Source of the DNA: Nostoc punctiforme NIES-2108
GTDB lineage: Bacteria > Cyanobacteriota > Cyanobacteriia > Cyanobacteriales > Nostocaceae
DNA length: 64,000 nucleotides
Direction: 5' to 3'
Assembly: GCA_003326195.1 (NCBI GenBank)
Contig: LXQE01000125.1
Location: 76,698 to 140,697 of the forward strand
Positions 55,246 through 63,210 of this stretch are shown one piece after another. Below the pieces are notes generated by a model. It did no database searches. It was not told where the DNA came from and saw nothing but the letters and a program-made list of their open reading frames with translations. Every line of letters starts with the position of its first letter. The first letter of the stretch is position 1. Made by a program: the position numbers and the translations under genes.

Positions 55246-55777
55246 ACAAACTACCTGCCCTATTTGTGCGCTTAATGCTGAGGCTAGACAAAGCTTTGCG
55301 GCTAAGGTCAGCCTGGGGCTACCAGCAACCGCGCTAGTTGATTACCTGATAACTCTAGGTACTCATGTAACACCACAGCAGATTTATAGCCATAAAAAGC
55401 ATAGTTTACCCCAGAATCCCCAAGCAACCTACCGGACTACCCCGGTAGCCCCAAGGTTAACTACTAATGCCTCAGCCGATGGTTTGACCACTGATGCCAG
55501 ACAAGAAAGGCTCCTAGCGATCGCCCTGGAAGCTGTTGACTCCCTAGCCGCCCAGTTTAATGCTGATAACAACCTGCGGGTGGCCAGGATGCTTAAGGAG
55601 ATGGGGGAATGGGCCAGCCAGTTAGTTAAGGATCGGATGGCTAGAGAGGTAATCCCTGACCCTGTTGTAAGTGTCAGTATCAACCTCAAATCGCTAGAGG
55701 CTGAGTTGGGAATACCTGAGACTTATTACCCCAGTCTAAATAACAGATACCAAACAGAGGAACCTAATCATGATTAA
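55238..55777 (+). CDS. Zinc-finger protein resembling small terminase or DNA-recognition subunits
   Basis: A 179-residue protein. It starts MVRQTTCPICALNAEARQSF; the CPIC pair with HKKHS near residue 50 may bind zinc. The pattern C-C, ARxxF, GLPATALVDYL, VTPQQIYSHKKHS is like the DNA-recognition N-terminus of small-terminase-like or phage-associated HTH proteins. The C-terminus is helical (LEAVDSLAAQFNADNNLRVA) and ends acidic. If it is a small terminase subunit, the element could use the packaging machinery of a helper phage, as SaPIs do. This is only pattern resemblance. Overlaps both neighbours. Confidence 0.6.
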   Translation: MVRQTTCPICALNAEARQSFAAKVSLGLPATALVDYLITLGTHVTPQQIYSHKKHSLPQNPQATYRTTPVAPRLTTNASADGLTTDARQERLLAIALEAVDSLAAQFNADNNLRVARMLKEMGEWASQLVKDRMAREVIPDPVVSVSINLKSLEAELGIPETYYPSLNNRYQTEEPNHD

Positions 55778-56000
55778 CCGCAACCAAGTATTTATTAAGT
55801 TTGATTTGAATGCTGACCAAAGGAACATATTTGATCGGTTGACCCCGGTACAGCAACGGCGCTTAATAAAAGTCCTTGAGACTAAACAAAGGACAGATAA
55901 GCGCCGGGCTATCAAAGCATCATCCAACCCCAGACGCGCCAAGGTTCTACAGGATGACTCCCAAGACATTGTTAACCAGTACCAAGACCGCCTGATTTAA
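55770..56000 (+). CDS. Small basic protein, function unknown
   Basis: A 76-residue basic protein: VFIKFDLNADQRNIFDRLTP, then VQQRRLIKVLETKQRTDKRR. The basic RRAIKASSNPRRAKV stretch suggests nucleic-acid binding. It is the third gene of the overlapping trio and ends 208 bases before the right attachment repeat. Confidence 0.55.
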   Translation: MINRNQVFIKFDLNADQRNIFDRLTPVQQRRLIKVLETKQRTDKRRAIKASSNPRRAKVLQDDSQDIVNQYQDRLI

Positions 56001-56006
56001 CCTTTG

Positions 56007-56041
56007 TCGAAATGTTTCGATAGTCTGGGAAATATTTCGAT
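56007..56041. promoter_or_regulatory. Two 20-base-spaced GAAATRTTTCGAT boxes
   Basis: GAAATGTTTCGAT at 56009 and GAAATATTTCGAT at 56029 are the same box with one change. The second is a perfect GAAATATTTC palindrome. The spacing of 20 bases is about two helical turns, a typical operator layout. No gene starts here on the plus strand, so an excisionase, integrase or the element's own RHH regulators may bind near attR. Confidence 0.55.
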
Positions 56042-56207
56042 TTACCCGCGCCAGCCAGGTAGTCTAAGGACACATAGAAGATTTTACAGGTCTGCATCTA
56101 AGTTAAAGATTTGATATATCTCTGGCAACCCCTCATCAGACTGTCCTATGCTTAAGACACGTTTAGGACAATCTAGGATGTTTTAGGACTGCTAAGTATC
56201 TCTGGAG

Positions 56208-56303
56208 AAAGCCTAAAGCCCTTGCTTTTACGTTGATTATTTCATCAATCTAAAAAGCCCGTGACGAGGATTGAACTCGTGACCTCACCCTTACCAAGGG
56301 TGT
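56208..56303. repeat. Right attachment repeat (attR), part of tRNA-Thr
   Basis: Identical to 43812-43907. The right part (56256-56303) is the 3' end of the intact tRNA-Thr on the minus strand; the left part (56208-56255) lies downstream of it. Near it inside the element lie TTTAGGACA (56161-56169), TTTTAGGACT (56181-56190) and TGTCCTAT (56142-56149), which may be integrase arm sites. TTTAGGACA also stands inside the left end at 43974-43982. Confidence 0.95.
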
Positions 56304-56327
56304 GCTCTACCACTGAGCCACACGGGC
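56256..56327 (-). tRNA. tRNA-Thr (anticodon GGT)
   Basis: Acceptor GCCCGTG/CACGGGC, D-stem GCTC/GAGC, anticodon stem CACCC/GGGTG with loop TTGGTAA giving GGT, T-arm ACGAG/CTCGT with TTCAATC loop, discriminator T. CCA is not encoded. It is the integration site of the 12.4-kb element, whose left copy restores only the 3' part. The tRNA remains intact, as required for a stable lysogen-like state. Confidence 0.97.
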
Positions 56328-56417
56328 GAAATTTGGTTTCGATTTTTCAGCTAAAAGTTAAAATGCTGGGAGTTTTGATGCTTACCCAGTCATTATAACT
56401 TATAACTTCGTAAGTGG

Positions 56418-56500
56418 TGGGCCGGGCTGGATTTGAACCAGCGTAGGCGCAAGCCAACGGATTTACAGTCCGTCTCCATTAACCACTCGGACACCGACCC
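56418..56500 (-). tRNA. tRNA-Tyr (anticodon GTA)
   Basis: Acceptor GGGTCGG/CCGGCCC, anticodon loop CTGTAAA giving GTA, a long variable arm as usual for bacterial tRNA-Tyr, T-loop TTCAAAT. The discriminator A is followed by CCA (56415-56417 on the complementary strand), so this tRNA appears to carry an encoded CCA end, unlike the other three tRNAs here. Confidence 0.95.
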
Positions 56501-56625
56501 GATTTGTCTCACGATTTAAAATCTTAGCACCACCTTTTATAATTAGCAAGTGGCTAGAAAAAATAACTTTGTAGGTAGAGATCGCAACAAAACTGCGTCT
56601 CTACCTTATGGATAAAAAATACTGG

Positions 56626-57600
56626 TTACACGCTCATCTCCAGCATTCTTTGCATTGGTCGCAGTGCAGCCAGCCGAATATCCTCTGACATAGTAATTTC
56701 GGGAGTGCGATTTTTCATTGCCCAGTAAAGCTTTTCTAGGGTGTTTAACCGCATAAACGGACATTCGTTACAAGCGCAGTTATTCATCGGCGGGGCAGGA
56801 ATAAAATGCTTGTCAGGAGCTAGTTTTTGCATTTGGTGAATGATTCCCGGCTCTGTAGCAACGATAAATTCTTTCGTGGGGCTGCTTTGACAATACTTGA
56901 GTAAAGCGGCTGTAGAGCCAATAAAGCTGGCGTGGCGCAATACACTACTTTCACATTCTGGGTGTGCGATCGCCTCTGCTTCGGGATGGGCAATTTTTAA
57001 CTGGACAATTTTCTTTTCTGAGAAGGTTTCATGGACAACACAGCTACCTTGCCATAGCACCAAATCTCGTCCAGTCTGTTCCATCACATACCGCCCCAAG
57101 TTCCGATCTGGGGCAAAAATAATCGGCTGTTCTTTCGGTATCTGCTGGACAATCTTGACAGCGTTGGAACTGGTGCAAATAATATCGCTCATCGCCTTGA
57201 TATCAGCAGAGCAGTTGATATAAGACACCACCAAATGATCTGGATGCGCTGCTTTAAAAGCTGCAAATTTGTCTGGTGGACAACTGTCGGCTAAAGAACA
57301 ACCAGCATTCAAATCTGGTAAAAGTACTAATTTATCGGGATTAAGTATCTTTGCTGTTTCTGCCATGAAGTGAACACCAGCAAAGACAATGACATCCGCA
57401 TTGGTTTTTTCGGCGGCTCTTGCCAGTTGTAATGAATCCCCAATAAAGTCGGCAATATCCTGAATATCTGGCTCTTGATAATAATGTGCCAGGATAACTG
57501 CGTTGAGTTCTTTTTTGAGACTCTCAATGGCGGCAAACAAATCTAGTGGTAGTTCACCCGGTTGGGTTTTTTCTCGTTGAGCTAATGCAGTAGTAAACAC
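56626..57600 (-). CDS. nadA: Quinolinate synthase
   Basis: NadA condenses iminoaspartate with dihydroxyacetone phosphate to quinolinate in NAD biosynthesis, using a [4Fe-4S] cluster. The 324-residue length is normal. Seen: [20 protein letters not shown], the cluster and substrate segments [46 protein letters not shown], and the C-terminal [17 protein letters not shown]. The family's cluster cysteines are among these. It stands alone on the minus strand. Confidence 0.96.
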   Translation of the reverse strand: MFTTALAQREKTQPGELPLDLFAAIESLKKELNAVILAHYYQEPDIQDIADFIGDSLQLARAAEKTNADVIVFAGVHFMAETAKILNPDKLVLLPDLNAGCSLADSCPPDKFAAFKAAHPDHLVVSYINCSADIKAMSDIICTSSNAVKIVQQIPKEQPIIFAPDRNLGRYVMEQTGRDLVLWQGSCVVHETFSEKKIVQLKIAHPEAEAIAHPECESSVLRHASFIGSTAALLKYCQSSPTKEFIVATEPGIIHQMQKLAPDKHFIPAPPMNNCACNECPFMRLNTLEKLYWAMKNRTPEITMSEDIRLAALRPMQRMLEMSV

Positions 57601-57749
57601 AGTTTAGGGGTGCTTTATGTTGCAAATGTATGTCCTGTGGATTCAATTATAGTAGTTTTTACCAAAAATAGTGGACGGTTGATATTTTGGGGTTGTGTCC
57701 AAATCGGGCTGAGTTTCATATCCTGGAGATAGACGGCAAGGAAAGTGGC

Positions 57750-58670
57750 ATGACCAGTCAGAAAACTCAATCGATAAACCTCAAAATTGCTGTAGTTGGA
57801 GATATTCACGACCAGTGGGAAGTGGAAGATGGCGTTGCACTCAAGCATTTGGGTGTTGACTTAGTGCTGTTTGTCGGGGATTTTGGTAACGAGTCGGTGG
57901 AAGTGGTCAGAGCGATCGCCTCTCTCGATATTCCCAAAGCAGCCGTGATGGGCAACCACGATGCCTGGTACACCGCCACCGAATGGGGACGCAAAAAGGC
58001 TCCTTATGACCGCTCTAAGGAAGACTGGGTACAGGAACAACTCGATTTATTAGGTTCGTCCCATGTCGGTTACGGTAAGTTGGATTTTCCCGCTTGGAAT
58101 TTAACTGTAGTGGGGGGTCGTCCCTTTACTTGGGGTGGCCCAGAGTGGAAATTCGCGGAAATCTGTCAAGAACGTTACGGTGTGACGAGTTTGGAAGAAT
58201 CTGTCGATCGCATCGTGAAAGCGATCAAAAGCGCCGCTTACGAGACAATTATATTTTTAGGTCACAATGGGCCTAGTGGGTTAGGCGATCGCCCCGAAGA
58301 CCCCTGCGGCAAAGACTGGCACCCAATTGGCGGCGACTTTGGCGATCCAGATTTTGGCGAGGCAATTTCTCATGCCTTGACTGCTGGTAAAACTATTCCT
58401 CTGGTAACGTTTGGTCACATGCACCGAGATTTACGCCATACCAAGAAGGTGCAGCGCAAACCCATCTTTAGAAGTCCAGAGGGGACAATTTACTTAAATG
58501 CGGCTAGTGTCCCCAGGATTGTGGAAAATGACAGCGAGAAATTGCGTAATTTTTCCATTGTCACCCTAGAAGCGGGTGTGGTTTCGCAAGTTTCCCTAGT
58601 TTGGGTGGGGAATGACTTTCAGGTGGCTAAGGGGGAAATTTTGTATGAGCGATCGCGTATTGTGTCGTAG
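57750..58670 (+). CDS. Metallophosphoesterase (TIGR04168-like)
   Basis: A 306-residue calcineurin-like phosphoesterase. Metal motifs are VVGDIHDQ, FVGDFG, GNHDAWYT, LGHNGPSG and FGHMHRDLRH, the complete DxH, GDxxD-like, GNHD and GHxH set. The ATG at 57750 with an AAGGA ribosome site is preferred over one 21 codons upstream. Cyanobacterial relatives are of unknown substrate. It is divergent from nadA with an 85- to 150-base gap. Confidence 0.9.
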   Translation: MTSQKTQSINLKIAVVGDIHDQWEVEDGVALKHLGVDLVLFVGDFGNESVEVVRAIASLDIPKAAVMGNHDAWYTATEWGRKKAPYDRSKEDWVQEQLDLLGSSHVGYGKLDFPAWNLTVVGGRPFTWGGPEWKFAEICQERYGVTSLEESVDRIVKAIKSAAYETIIFLGHNGPSGLGDRPEDPCGKDWHPIGGDFGDPDFGEAISHALTAGKTIPLVTFGHMHRDLRHTKKVQRKPIFRSPEGTIYLNAASVPRIVENDSEKLRNFSIVTLEAGVVSQVSLVWVGNDFQVAKGEILYERSRIVS

Positions 58671-58801
58671 ACATTCGCATCCAGTAGTGCAATCTGCGTA
58701 GATAATAGGGTATAGTATTATCTGTCAAGTTTAGTGCTAACCAACAAAAGCGCCTGAATAGCGTCTGAAACTAGGATAAGCACAAGTTTGACAGATTTAC
58801 T

Positions 58802-58886
58802 GGAGAGGTGGCAGAGTGGTCGATTGCGTCCGACTTGAAATCGGATGAGGCTAAAACCTCCGGGAGTTCGAATCTCCCCCTCTCCG
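58802..58886 (+). tRNA. tRNA-Ser (anticodon TGA)
   Basis: Acceptor GGAGAGG/CCTCTCC, anticodon stem TCCGA/TCGGA with loop CTTGAAA giving TGA, a long variable arm (GAGGCTAAAACCTC) as in type II tRNA-Ser, T-loop TTCGAAT, discriminator G. It stands just before the PIN/AAA operon, and no duplicated tRNA end was found there. Confidence 0.97.
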
Positions 58887-58923
58887 TTGAATAAAATTTA
58901 CGTTTAGCAATGGTTAATAAATG

Positions 58924-58963
58924 AGTTAAGCCATTACCCAGATGCTCTGAAAATGGCTTAACT
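58924..58963. terminator. Hairpin between tRNA-Ser and the PIN/AAA operon
   Basis: AGTTAAGCCATT (58924-58935) pairs perfectly with AATGGCTTAACT (58952-58963), 16-base loop. It lies about 70 bases beyond the stop of the AAA ATPase gene on the minus strand and may end that transcript. Confidence 0.5.
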
Positions 58964-59032
58964 ATATTTGGTGCTTGAATGTCTTTCTTGTTATGGAGTA
59001 ATAATAGAACGTGCTATCTGAAAAACTATAGT

Positions 59033-60181
59033 TTATCGAGATGCTTCGATAGATTTATTAGCTTCCTCATAGAGTGCATTTAAGTAATCACGCTGACGTA
59101 CACCTTGAATATTAGTGCGCTGTTCTAACAATCGATAAAACACTAACCGAGCATCATTTTCACGCAATAGTACATCATTTCCAGCTTGCAATTTTTGATC
59201 TCGTACAGATTTTATTGCTTCTCTTTTGGCAGATTCTAGGTAGAATTGGAATAATTTTACAGCTTCTTCATCATTTCTTATGGGAGAAAGGGGAACTTCA
59301 TTAGCAAGACGACCTCTAATGGCTGGAAGCATCTCACGGTAACGATTAAGAGCATCTGTAGTTAGAGCAACCATTAAGAAAAGATACTTAGGTAGTGCAT
59401 CAATTAAAGCTCGCAGAGCCGATAAATATCTTAAAACTATAGTTTTTGATAAGCTGAAATCTTGCTTTTCTAATTCATCTAGAAGAATAAAAATACCTTC
59501 TAGAGTTTTCATTTCTGAACCTAAATATACAATATCTCTCAATGCTCTTGTTTTTGCTTCTACAGTATCTAGACGAAAATTTACTCCGAGTTCAGTATGA
59601 TGAGTTTTTCTTACAGGTAATCCTAAAAGCCATTGATATGCTAGAGATATACGCTCGTTTCGTTTTTCTTCTGACTTAACCTCTAATAAAGCCTTAAGCA
59701 TTGTTTTAATTTCACTCATTCGCACAAATTCTAATAATTTTTCAATATCCCCTATCTTTTCTTTTTCCTTAGCAAGTGCATCAATTGAACGACGTAAGTA
59801 TTCTTCTCCTAAATTTTCAAATATAGATCTAATCAGTGGATCAAAAAATGGTTCTGGATCTGGAACGTATCTAATAACGAAAAAACCATGTGGAGAAAGT
59901 TTTTCACGCAAAGCATTTTCATACGCATTCAGAAGGTTAGTCTTACCAATTCCTTGGCTAGCAGTTATTGAAATTACATGAGACTTGCGATCTGAGTAAA
60001 ATGTTTTTACCGCAGCATCAACTTGTTTATCTGCTTCTGTTGACATATGCGGATGACCACTGGTTTGTCCAGCACTGGGAAAAGGGTTACTCAATACACC
60101 AAACTTTCTGTAGAGCAATTTGGGTTGATCTTCTGGTGCGTTAGCAGTCGCCTCATCTGTAAATAGATTTTCAAGAGGCAT
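59033..60181 (-). CDS. AAA-type ATPase, partner of the PIN protein
   Basis: A 382-residue P-loop ATPase. A start resembling Orc/Cdc6- or BREX-associated ATPases (YRKFGVLSNPFPSAG) leads to a Walker A ASQGIGKT (74-81), Walker B IFILLDELEKQ (231-241) and a sensor-1-like ALTTDA (272-277), followed by a LRG-RL arginine segment. Residues 100-200 hold an extra helical insert with several charged coils. Its start overlaps the end of the PIN gene by 11 bases, so the two are translationally coupled. It may be a regulatory or translocating subunit of the PIN nuclease. Confidence 0.8.
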   Translation of the reverse strand: MPLENLFTDEATANAPEDQPKLLYRKFGVLSNPFPSAGQTSGHPHMSTEADKQVDAAVKTFYSDRKSHVISITASQGIGKTNLLNAYENALREKLSPHGFFVIRYVPDPEPFFDPLIRSIFENLGEEYLRRSIDALAKEKEKIGDIEKLLEFVRMSEIKTMLKALLEVKSEEKRNERISLAYQWLLGLPVRKTHHTELGVNFRLDTVEAKTRALRDIVYLGSEMKTLEGIFILLDELEKQDFSLSKTIVLRYLSALRALIDALPKYLFLMVALTTDALNRYREMLPAIRGRLANEVPLSPIRNDEEAVKLFQFYLESAKREAIKSVRDQKLQAGNDVLLRENDARLVFYRLLEQRTNIQGVRQRDYLNALYEEANKSIEASR

Positions 60182-62228
60182 TTTTAACTCCTTCTAGCTT
60201 GATACGTACAGCAGATGTACCAGGTATAATAAAATCTCCATGATACAGATAAACTTTTTCTAACTGGGGAAGTCTGTCACTTGTCTTAATTATCCACAAA
60301 TCGTGCTGTTCAAAACGAGTATCTGGAGTAGACCCTTCAGCATAGACATTCACTAAGTTTTGTTCTTGCGCTTCTTTCACCAATTTTCTAGCCAATATGG
60401 GATGAACAGCATATTTAATAGCTAGTTCTTCTAACCAGCGACCAGTAAGTATCCATTCTGTGTCTTCCTGTGAACGAATTAATTTATAAATCTCTACTGC
60501 TAAATTAGCAAAATCTAGTAAATTAGGTATGTTATCAGTGGCAACAATTTTTTGATTTTGTATATTCAACCAAGAACAGGCTGCCTCACCAAGCTTGATG
60601 TAGGTTGGTTTCGCTTTATTTGAAATTGGTAATGTGCTATATTCAACACTTCTGTTTTGATTTACATAGTTACATATTGCGTCAAATGATGGTATTTTCT
60701 TCAAATAATATAAAATTTTTATATAATCTTCGTTCAAGATACTTTCCCATAGAAGCTTTAGTAATTCTGTACATATAATTTTATTATCATTAAGCTCAAC
60801 AAATTTTCCACTATGCAGAAAATTCTTATACAAACTATAGCGAGATTGATGTGTTAAACCCAATTTTTCTTGAGCCTCTTGATTAGTTAGCTCTCCTTTG
60901 TCTACTAACAATTTCATTAGTAAGAACATCTGATCTGGACTAAATGCATATGTTTTAGCTATTGCTTCTATATTTTGGCTAGAAACTGCATCAGTCTGAT
61001 CTTGGCTTTCTATGTCAGTTGATAACGCAATAGAGGTATTATCTGTTGTTGCAGAGGATGTTCCAGAGTTAAAATTTCCCCAAAGAAGATCATCTTTAAC
61101 GTGAAGTGGTTGCCAAGTATATTCCCCACTAGGTATGCCCCATAGCTCTAATGAATCGTTAGTGTTGTAATTTTGCAAGCGCAGGCAACCAAAAGATACA
61201 GCTAATTCCCAAAGGACATCTGTCAGTGGTACTGTATATATTTCTTGACTGAAAGGATGAAAAAGAGAGCCAGTCAGTTTTCTACTATCAAACTTAGGAA
61301 CAGAACGAGATTCAAAAAAGAATACATCCATTCCTTCAGCCAGCGTCATTCTAGCTAGACCTTGATCACTAGTAAGAAGGGCAAGCGGATGATCCGGTCG
61401 AACTAAAGTTTGAAAGCGTCGTGCAGTTTCTAAAATTAGACGATCAGCAAAACTTCTAGTTACATTTTGTAAACCTAGAGCTTTATCTTCAGAATCGCTA
61501 CTAGGTGTCACAATACCTCGTAGGGGATCGGCACCTAAATCACCACGTTCTATTTCTGCATCTGAATGTAATTCCAGACGAAGTAAAGTTCTTTGCCCTC
61601 CTTGACTAAGAAGATGTTGACGAAGTGTTGCAGGGTTATTCTTAGTTTTGTTCTTATTTTCATTATTCCAGCGAATTTTAGAAAGATAATTATCTACTTG
61701 TGTAAGTATTTCCATATGAACTATTGCTGGTACTTTAATTCTTACCCAAGGCGTAAGAAAGCGACATAAAAAATCAAGTCCTCCTTGATGAACGGCTGAT
61801 GTATCTGTAACAACTGTGATCGGTTTGTGTAAAGGTATTTTGGAAATAGTTTCAACATCAAAAATCGGTAAAAGTAGGAGAGTCCTCCGCAGTACATCCT
61901 GTAATCCTTCCCTAAAAGCTTTTTGAACTTGAATACTATCTTTAGTATGTAGATTATCAAGGGCTTTAGTAATATTACCATTTAGCTTTTCTGAGGATAG
62001 TAGTTGCCATTCAAAACCACCAAATCTAGCAGCACAATACTCATCATATATAGTCTCATTTTCAGGATATTTACTTCCCGGTTGTAATGTAATAGTCCCA
62101 ACACTCACCCATTTGTCACGCCCAAAACAAATATCTTCACCAAGAGATATTTCAAATGGCTCTCCATTTTTACCTATTTGGGCGATAAATTTTAGTGCAT
62201 CTTCTTTACTGAGCAATTTTAATTCCAT
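60171..62228 (-). CDS. Large PIN-domain protein with HTH-like region
   Basis: A 685-residue protein. Residues about 137-305 form a PIN-type nuclease domain with Asp142 (VVTDTSAVHQGG), Glu173 (IVHMEIL), Asp262 (FADRLILE) and Asp288 (LTSDQGLARM), the full acidic set for Mg2+-dependent RNA cleavage. Residues 430-500 look like a winged helix (LTNQEAQEKLGLTHQSRYSL). The rest is unknown. Length and layout are unlike VapC toxins. Together with the small gene before and the ATPase behind it, it forms an operon that may sense a signal and cut RNA; function unproven. Confidence 0.8.
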   Translation of the reverse strand: MELKLLSKEDALKFIAQIGKNGEPFEISLGEDICFGRDKWVSVGTITLQPGSKYPENETIYDEYCAARFGGFEWQLLSSEKLNGNITKALDNLHTKDSIQVQKAFREGLQDVLRRTLLLLPIFDVETISKIPLHKPITVVTDTSAVHQGGLDFLCRFLTPWVRIKVPAIVHMEILTQVDNYLSKIRWNNENKNKTKNNPATLRQHLLSQGGQRTLLRLELHSDAEIERGDLGADPLRGIVTPSSDSEDKALGLQNVTRSFADRLILETARRFQTLVRPDHPLALLTSDQGLARMTLAEGMDVFFFESRSVPKFDSRKLTGSLFHPFSQEIYTVPLTDVLWELAVSFGCLRLQNYNTNDSLELWGIPSGEYTWQPLHVKDDLLWGNFNSGTSSATTDNTSIALSTDIESQDQTDAVSSQNIEAIAKTYAFSPDQMFLLMKLLVDKGELTNQEAQEKLGLTHQSRYSLYKNFLHSGKFVELNDNKIICTELLKLLWESILNEDYIKILYYLKKIPSFDAICNYVNQNRSVEYSTLPISNKAKPTYIKLGEAACSWLNIQNQKIVATDNIPNLLDFANLAVEIYKLIRSQEDTEWILTGRWLEELAIKYAVHPILARKLVKEAQEQNLVNVYAEGSTPDTRFEQHDLWIIKTSDRLPQLEKVYLYHGDFIIPGTSAVRIKLEGVKNAS

Positions 62229-62240
62229 ATGCTTATTATT

Positions 62241-62705
62241 TTAATGAAGGGACACATTGACATCTGGAACACTAACAAACGTATCACACACCCACTGAAT
62301 ATGCTGGCGTAAGGCTAGAAGTTGATGTTGACGAAGGTTGACAGTATCACTGTTAGATAAGCGTCTAGATAAGAGTCCAAGTTCTTCTGAGTCACTCCAA
62401 GATGATTCGTCGTTAGACAATATCTCGTCTATTACTTGGATAACTTGCTGAAGCTGTTCAATTCCCCGTTTCTCTGGTTTTATTCCCAGTGTAAAATTTT
62501 CAACTAATTCTTCTCTTAGTCGCTGAGTTTGCTCACTGCTGGTCACTGAACCAAAGGGATCTCCAAACGGTTCCCAAGAATAAATTGGTTGTTGATAAAA
62601 TGTCGGATCAACTAAAGCATTTGTGCTGATATCTAAGTATTTTTTTTCCCAACGACAAGGTTGCCAAACAATAAGCTTTAATGGGCTTGAACTATTGGTT
62701 TTCAC
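62241..62705 (-). CDS. Small protein of the PIN/AAA operon, function unknown
   Basis: A 154-residue protein, first gene of the operon, 12 bases before the PIN gene. It starts MKTNSSSPLKLIVWQPCRWE and has helical segments (IEQLQQVIQVIDEILSN, LRQHQLLALRQHIQWVCD). No family recognised. Position suggests it is a sensor, adaptor or immunity component. Confidence 0.65.
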   Translation of the reverse strand: MKTNSSSPLKLIVWQPCRWEKKYLDISTNALVDPTFYQQPIYSWEPFGDPFGSVTSSEQTQRLREELVENFTLGIKPEKRGIEQLQQVIQVIDEILSNDESSWSDSEELGLLSRRLSNSDTVNLRQHQLLALRQHIQWVCDTFVSVPDVNVSLH

Positions 62706-62943
62706 AATAATTAATTCTCCAAAATAATTATTTATGCATATCTAGATTAAATATAACTGTCAAATTAATTTTCATTTATGAATCATAGATTTTGAGGGTC
62801 AAGTCTAAACTTGACTGAAGTTTTTGGCTATTATAATCATAATTGCAACTTGGCTACACTTTCTCAAAAGAGAGATGCGAGCGCACCCACCTTCTGCTTG
62901 CATTATGCTATCATTTTGATAAATTCTACTTTGAGGTAAAGCG
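62706..62943. other. Divergent promoter region
   Basis: About 240 bases between the PIN/AAA operon (minus) and the toxin-antitoxin pair (plus). AT-rich; probable promoters for both sides, but no box stands out. Confidence 0.45.
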
Positions 62944-63210
62944 ATGGCTACCCTTTATGTAAGAAATTTACCCGATGATTTGTATGCAAAACTGCAAGAG
63001 TTAGCGGCATCTGAACACCGTTCCATTAACGCCCAAGTTATAACTCTGTTAGAACAAGCTTTAAAAACTGAAGCACAGCAAACAGAAGAAGAAAGACGAA
63101 ACAATGTCCCAAAGCTGCTAGAGGAAATTCGCCTTCGCCGTGAGAGTCGCCAGACTGATGTGGAATGGCCTGATAGTACTGCATTAATCCGAGAAGACCG
63201 AGACAGATGA
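62944..63210 (+). CDS. Ribbon-helix-helix antitoxin (FitA/VapB-like)
   Basis: An 88-residue RHH protein: ATLYVRNLPDDLYAKLQELA, then HRSINAQVITLLEQALK, the typical FitA/Arc start, with a charged C-terminal toxin-neutralising tail ending TALIREDRDR. Its stop overlaps the start of the PIN-toxin gene by four bases (ATGA), so they form one operon. It probably represses its own promoter. Confidence 0.9.
   Translation: MATLYVRNLPDDLYAKLQELAASEHRSINAQVITLLEQALKTEAQQTEEERRNNVPKLLEEIRLRRESRQTDVEWPDSTALIREDRDR

Larger units (their letters stand above)
43812..56303. mobile_element. Satellite-like integrative element in tRNA-Thr
   Basis: The element is bounded by a perfect 96-base direct repeat (43812-43907 and 56208-56303). 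Unit length is 12,396 bases. The repeat holds 48 bases of the 3' part of tRNA-Thr (with discriminator) plus the 48 bases downstream of the tRNA, so the intact tRNA is restored at the right end. It contains two tyrosine integrases, an orphan tape-measure-like gene, six small RHH genes, a VapE/VirE helicase gene followed by an iteron-like origin, several unknown secreted or helical proteins and a zinc-finger gene near the right end. No capsid, portal, large terminase or conjugation genes are seen. The size and content fit a phage satellite or a small integrative element rather than a whole prophage. Seven HIP1 octamers show a cyanobacterial origin. Confidence 0.88.
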
